From Hybos culiciformis (taxonomy: Eukaryota > Arthropoda > Insecta > Diptera > Hybotidae): a stretch of DNA of 64,000 nucleotides. A model generated the notes under the pieces. That model had not been told where the DNA came from, did no database searches, and saw only the letters and a program-made list of their open reading frames with translations. The position numbers were made by a program, and so were the translations under genes. The DNA lies in NCBI GenBank assembly GCA_964007475.1, contig OZ023273.1:82843712-82907711 (forward strand). The letters are read 5' to 3'. How positions within the stretch are numbered: position 1 is the stretch's first letter; the number at the start of each line of letters is the position of its first letter. Positions 59,839 to 64,000 of this stretch are shown here, piece by piece.

Positions 59839-60417
59839 GGCGCAGTGAAATGAGGCGGCGGGAAATAAGGCCGCGATAGGTTTTTTGTTGCGGTCTTATT
59901 TCATTTTGAAAAATGAAATAAGGCCGCGAAAAAATTCTCGCGGTCTTATTTCATTTTGAAAAATGAAATAAGACCGCATAAAATTCCTTGCGGCCTTATT
60001 TCGTTTTGAAAAATGAAATAAGACCGCGACAAAAAAAAAAATTAATCGGAGGGCTAGCGCCGCAAATCCCACTGACCAACCGCCCGCCCGCCGCCCTGCT
60101 GCCCCCTGCCCTGTGTGCTCACCTCACAAGATTACGCGGCGTTATTTCATTTATAAAAATGAAATTAGCCCTCCGAATAATTGTTTTTTTTTGTCGCGGT
60201 CTTATTTCATTTTTCAAAACGAAATAAGGCCGCGAGGAATTTTTTGCGGTCTTATTTCATTTTTCAAAATGGAGTAAGACCGCGAGGATTTTTTCGCGGC
60301 CTTATTTCATTTTGAAAAACGAAATAAGGCCGCAAAAAAATCTTCTCGGCCTTATTTCATTTTTCAAAATGAAATAAGACCGCAACAAAAAAACGTCGCG
60401 GCCTTATTTCCATCCCC
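59839..60417. mobile_element. GC-rich foldback element with 10-bp direct flanks
   Basis: 579 bp, flanked on both sides by CATTTATATA (59829-59838, 60418-60427). The arms, 59839-60056 and 60166-60417, are reverse complements built from repeated small palindromes of the form GCGGCCTTATTTCATTTT / AAAATGAAATAAGGCCGC. There are about three in the left arm and four in the right. The ~110-bp centre is GC-rich and unique (CCGCCCGCCCGCCGCC). The outer tips share GGAAATAAGGCCGCGA. There is no coding frame. The long repeat-built arms and ~10-bp duplication suggest a foldback (Mutator-like or P-like) non-autonomous transposon. Confidence 0.88.
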
Positions 60418-60432
60418 CATTTATATAATATA

Positions 60433-61500
60433 GCCGTCAAATCCTGTTCAGCTACGGACTCCGAATGATTTATTTTTCTAAATGGAATTTTTGTTGTCAG
60501 GTTGATTAACAATTATAGACGCTAGTTATTTTTAAATTTAGGGGAAATATCGAAGGGGAATTAAGATTTATCATTTCTACTTATTCAACACTTAAATTAT
60601 ATATTTAATTATATATTTAATCGAATGATATCTCTCCTTTAAACAGATATTCAAATCAAACCAAATTTGTGTTTTTAATCATTTCCTCTTTTTATGAACC
60701 AAATTTGAATGGAATTGGAAATACTTTAGCAGTCCCCCGGGAGTGGTTTCTCGGTAGGGTGCCATTCAAATTTTAAAATAACCTATAACAACACCGGCAC
60801 AAAGAGACGGTCTAAATTTCGATACTATCGGTTGAGTGGTTTAGTTTTTAATATTTTGAGTTATTCGTAATAAAGAAATTGATTTCTATATATTCGAAGA
60901 GGCCCCCTAAAAAGAGGAATTTGTGTGTTTAATCATTTTTATGTACCAAATTTGAATGAAATCGAAAGTTCGCCCCCACACCCAGAGGTTTTTGTTACGA
61001 AATATGTATATTTAATCGTTGCCTCTTTTTATGTACTAAATTTGAATGAAATTGGAGAAACTTTTGAAGTTTGCCCCAGGGGTTGTCTCTGGGTAAGAGG
61101 CCAATAAATTTTATTTTCCGAAATTTATGTGTTAATCGTTTCCTCTTTTCATGTACCAAATTTGAATGAAATCAAAAACTTTTGAAGATCTCCCCTAGGG
61201 GAGGTCGTTGGGTAGGAGGTCAATAAAGTTTTTGTAACGAAATATGTGTGTAATCATTTACTCTTTTTACGTACAAAATTTGAATGAAATCCGACGAACT
61301 CTTGAAGTCCGCCCCCAGTGGAGGTAGGAGGCCAATCAAATTTTAAAATAGCTTATAACGACCTCTGACCTGAAGCAAAGACATGGTGTAAGTTTGAAAA
61401 CGATCGGTTGAGCGGTTTAGGAGCCTATTCGGAACAAATAAAGAGACAAAGAGACAAACAGCAACTTCGCTTTTATATATATAGATAGATAGATAGATAG
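60433..61500 (+). repeat. Composite repeat, copy B: head + minisatellite + tail
   Basis: Same order and orientation as copy A. The head is recognisable from TTTTTGTTGTCAGGTTGATT, followed by about four units (60915-61330), then the tail AACGATCGGTTGAGCGGTTT ending TTTTATATATATAGATAG with five GATA steps (to 61500). It is more diverged in the first unit (CGCCCCCACACCCAG). Confidence 0.85.
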
Positions 61501-61669
61501 ATTATTATTTATTTTTTCCTTACTGATTTTAATTGGGTTGACTTTTCCTTCATATTCGCGGAATGATTTCTAATATTCCAGTGTGCGATGTTTCAGCCAA
61601 TGGCACCTTTTTGAAGGTTTTTAAGGAGTAGGTTAAACATTTAAACTGTCAGACCTTGGCTCCTAGCAC

Positions 61670-63350
61670 TAAGTCAATTAAAAATTTTGAGTTAAGATCA
61701 ATATTTTCAATATTGTGAGTTGGATATTTTGGGGATAACGGAATCTTGGCTGAAACAGTATCATACAAATAAATCGGTTGAAATTCCGAGGTATAAAATT
61801 TTTAGGATTGATCGACCAAATATTAGGGGTGGAGGAGTTGCTGCATATGTTTAAAATAGTTGAGAAGTTCACATTTTAATTAAATTATCCAGAATGCCTT
61901 TACTTAGAAATAGTTGTTAACAATATTCCGGGCTTGTTAGGAGTTATATATATTTCTGATAAAAACATTTCTTTACATAAATTAGATTCTGTACTCATGG
62001 AAATATTGTCATGGGTGATTTTATAAAAATTTATTGGATCCTAGTACTGAAAGTTAACCGAAAAATATTTTTAAAATTACTCTATGAATTTAATCTCCTC
62101 TAACACTTCTACTTATTTTGACACTTTTCATCAGTCACTCCCTCTCGGATTTCTGTAAATATATGGAGAAAATTCTCCAACTTCAATTTAATGGACTGTA
62201 TTATAACTTATTTTAATTTTTTTTCGTTTCCTTTAAACTTTGATTTTCTCGATTTTCTGCACTTAAAATAAAATAAATATTTGTTTTCGCCGTTGAATCT
62301 TTTTTCGAATGAAATTTATTCAATTTAAATTTGAAATTTCACCTTTGACATTTCACATTTGACATATAATACATGACAGATTAACCATAGATATACTAAA
62401 AATAAACTAACTTAAAAATTCATAGAGATATAAAAAAAATAATGACAATTTAATTTTTGACAAATATAATTAGGGTTAAAAAATTTCAAATTGTATTCTT
62501 CGTTTTGCAGAAACAATATAAATTATCTGAAATATAGAAATCAAATGTGGGTTCTATCTATTTTAAAGTATGCTTTGATTATTTCTCTTAATTTTCAAAT
62601 TCCAAAACTATCACAACAATTATCCTACATAGATTATAAATATATTAACATTGATGCCTTACTGGAATGTTGCACTGCATTGGAGTTTAACTCTTTCTAT
62701 TCGACTGTTAACTTAAAACTGGATATTCTAAATGAGAAAGTTAAAGATTTGTTCCAGCTTTTTGTTCTGTTAAAGACTGTCAAATTAATAATAGGACTTG
62801 GTTGAAATCATATGCGTTAAAATGTGATAAAAATCTTAAAGATTTAGCGTTTAACGGTATAAGGCTTATCTGAAACGTAAAGATGATGAAAGATGGAAAT
62901 TTTTTGTAAGTATAGCAACAGCATGCTTGTGGTTTGAGTAAGGAAGGAAGTGATGGAAGTTATTTGTTGGATTCTAATAAATTGAATAAATTTTTTATTG
63001 AAAGTCAGGTGGATGGAGAGAGAGAGGTCTACCACGGATCTTGAAGAAAGCTATTTTCTGCCCTCAAATCTATTAAATCTACTGCTACTTGGGTTTATAG
63101 AATCTCCATCAAATTTTTAAAGATTATTTTTCCGGTGTTTGGAGCCCATTTTTAGAGATTATTTAATACTATTGTAATCACGTCTACTTTTCCCTGTGCG
63201 CGGAATTTGGCGAAAGTTAGTCCCATTTCAAAAAATAAAAACCCCTTGGAATCTGTCCGACTATAGACCGATTAGTAATCTCACCTTCTTTGTCAAAGGG
63301 TCTTGAGTATTGAAGTCACGAATTTGTAATATGCTAAAAATTTTAAGTGG
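61670..63350 (+). pseudogene. Decayed Jockey/CR1-like LINE: endonuclease to start of reverse transcriptase
   Basis: Plus-strand pieces in family order: the APE-type endonuclease around 61715-61855 (GITESWLKQYHTNKSVEIPR and RIDRPNIRGGGVAAYV in successive frames), MGDF near 62009, and a middle segment at 62620-62790 (LNEKVKDLFQLFVLLKTVKL). The N-terminal reverse transcriptase region follows at 63050-63330 (KFLKIIFPVFG, TSTFPCAWNLAKV, then DYRPISNLTFLSKGLE with a frame change). Many stops and frame breaks. Catalytic boxes beyond this point are absent on this strand. Confidence 0.75.
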
Positions 63351-63559
63351 TATTATTTCAACTTAATCTGCATATAGGAAGGGGTAATGGATATTACGGA
63401 ATCAATATGGACAAAAGTGTATTTCAATTTTATTATTGCTGGTTTTCAGTAAACCCTATAATACTGTAAGCCACTATAATCTTTGTTTCAAATTCAATTT
63501 TTTTTTTCCTTTTTCTAATTCAGCTTGTGATTTAATTTACTAATTTCTTTCGAACAGAT
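63351..63559. other. Junction between two convergent LINE relics
   Basis: About 200 bp of AT-rich sequence between the plus-strand fragment and the minus-strand fragment. Nothing recognised. Confidence 0.5.
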
Positions 63560-64000
63560 TTCAAAATGAAACTGCATCAATATTGCATCGGGTTTGCTTC
63601 CTTTGTACAGGGGTGTTTGGAACAGGTAATCTTTTTGAAAATTTTCATATAATCTGCATAAATACGAATGTAGCTATTTTTTATTATAGAAACGACGTCA
63701 TTTATGGAGATTATGAAAAGCAGGGATCTGAGATGGCTGCCCTGGGGGAATCCTCAGCTAGCATTAAATGGGCTTGAGGTTGAATGAAGATCTAAAAACA
63801 ACAGAGTAACTACGTCTTTCCAAATATGAAGAAATCCACTTAATGAAAAACTGTGGGAAAACTAACTTGGCTAGTTTTAAAAGAATATCGCTATGGAGAA
63901 GAAGGTCAAATGCCTTAGTAAAATCCGTATACACAACATCCACCTGATGACCCGACTCAACTGCATCAATACATAAGGAGGTAGTTTCAACTAAGTTAGA
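63560..64000 (-). pseudogene. Decayed LINE reverse transcriptase core (partial, runs off window)
   Basis: On the minus strand, from the window edge inward: VDVVYTDFTKAFDLLLHSDI (block A, first catalytic Asp), WISSYLERRSYSVVF, GFPQGSHLRSLLF followed by INDV (block B), then RIYADYMKIFKKI where the catalytic box should read ADD. A change of the second Asp to Tyr and a stop before GFPQG mark it as dead. The order and wording fit the Jockey/CR1 group. The 5' part lies beyond position 64000. Confidence 0.8.

Overview
Organism and setting. The window is extremely AT-rich with long homopolymer runs. It contains short GT-AG introns and transposable elements typical of arthropods: a BEL/Pao LTR retrotransposon, Tc1/mariner, hAT, MULE with a FLYWCH finger, Jockey/CR1-like LINEs and tRNA-related short elements. 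I read it as intergenic or heterochromatin-like DNA from an insect. No host gene could be supported with confidence; every recognisable coding stretch belongs to a mobile element or its relics. One 200-N assembly gap lies at 16536-16735.

Layout. 1-3.5 kb is AT-rich DNA with a degenerate array of inverted motifs (2398-2900). 3.5-6.15 kb, minus strand, holds a decayed multi-exon gene with a FLYWCH finger, a MULE transposase core and a RING-like tail. 6903-15299, minus strand, is a complete BEL/Pao element with two apparently identical 310-bp LTRs, a tRNA-Tyr-type primer site, a polypurine tract, and gag-pol split by one frame break after the YVDD box. 17-21.6 kb carries LINE reverse transcriptase scraps and a deleted hAT element. 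24005-25307 is a dead Tc1/mariner copy. 26.7-37.8 kb carries terminal-inverted-repeat elements with internal tRNA-like A/B boxes, an hAT remnant with perfect 8-bp target duplication, a 200-bp-arm palindrome and small MITEs. 40.5-41.8 kb is an hAT MITE nested inside another MITE. 41.8-48.2 kb is featureless.

50983-53931 is the best functional locus: a 2.95-kb DNA transposon with about 40-bp inverted ends, a TGCA flank, subterminal repeats, and a minus-strand three-exon gene. Removing two canonical introns (67 and 97 bp) leaves an unbroken 595-aa transposase-like protein. 54.9-61.5 kb is a mosaic of tandem repeats, palindromes and two direct copies of a minisatellite-bearing repeat. A GC-rich 579-bp foldback element with 10-bp direct flanks (59839-60417) lies between those two copies. 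61.7-64 kb contains two convergent, decayed LINEs.

How it works together. This is a graveyard of layered insertions. The BEL element (identical LTRs) and the 2.95-kb DNA transposon (open spliced frame) look like the youngest full-length residents. I found no CRISPR, operon, rRNA gene or genuine tRNA gene. All superfamily calls come from motifs read by eye, without database searches.
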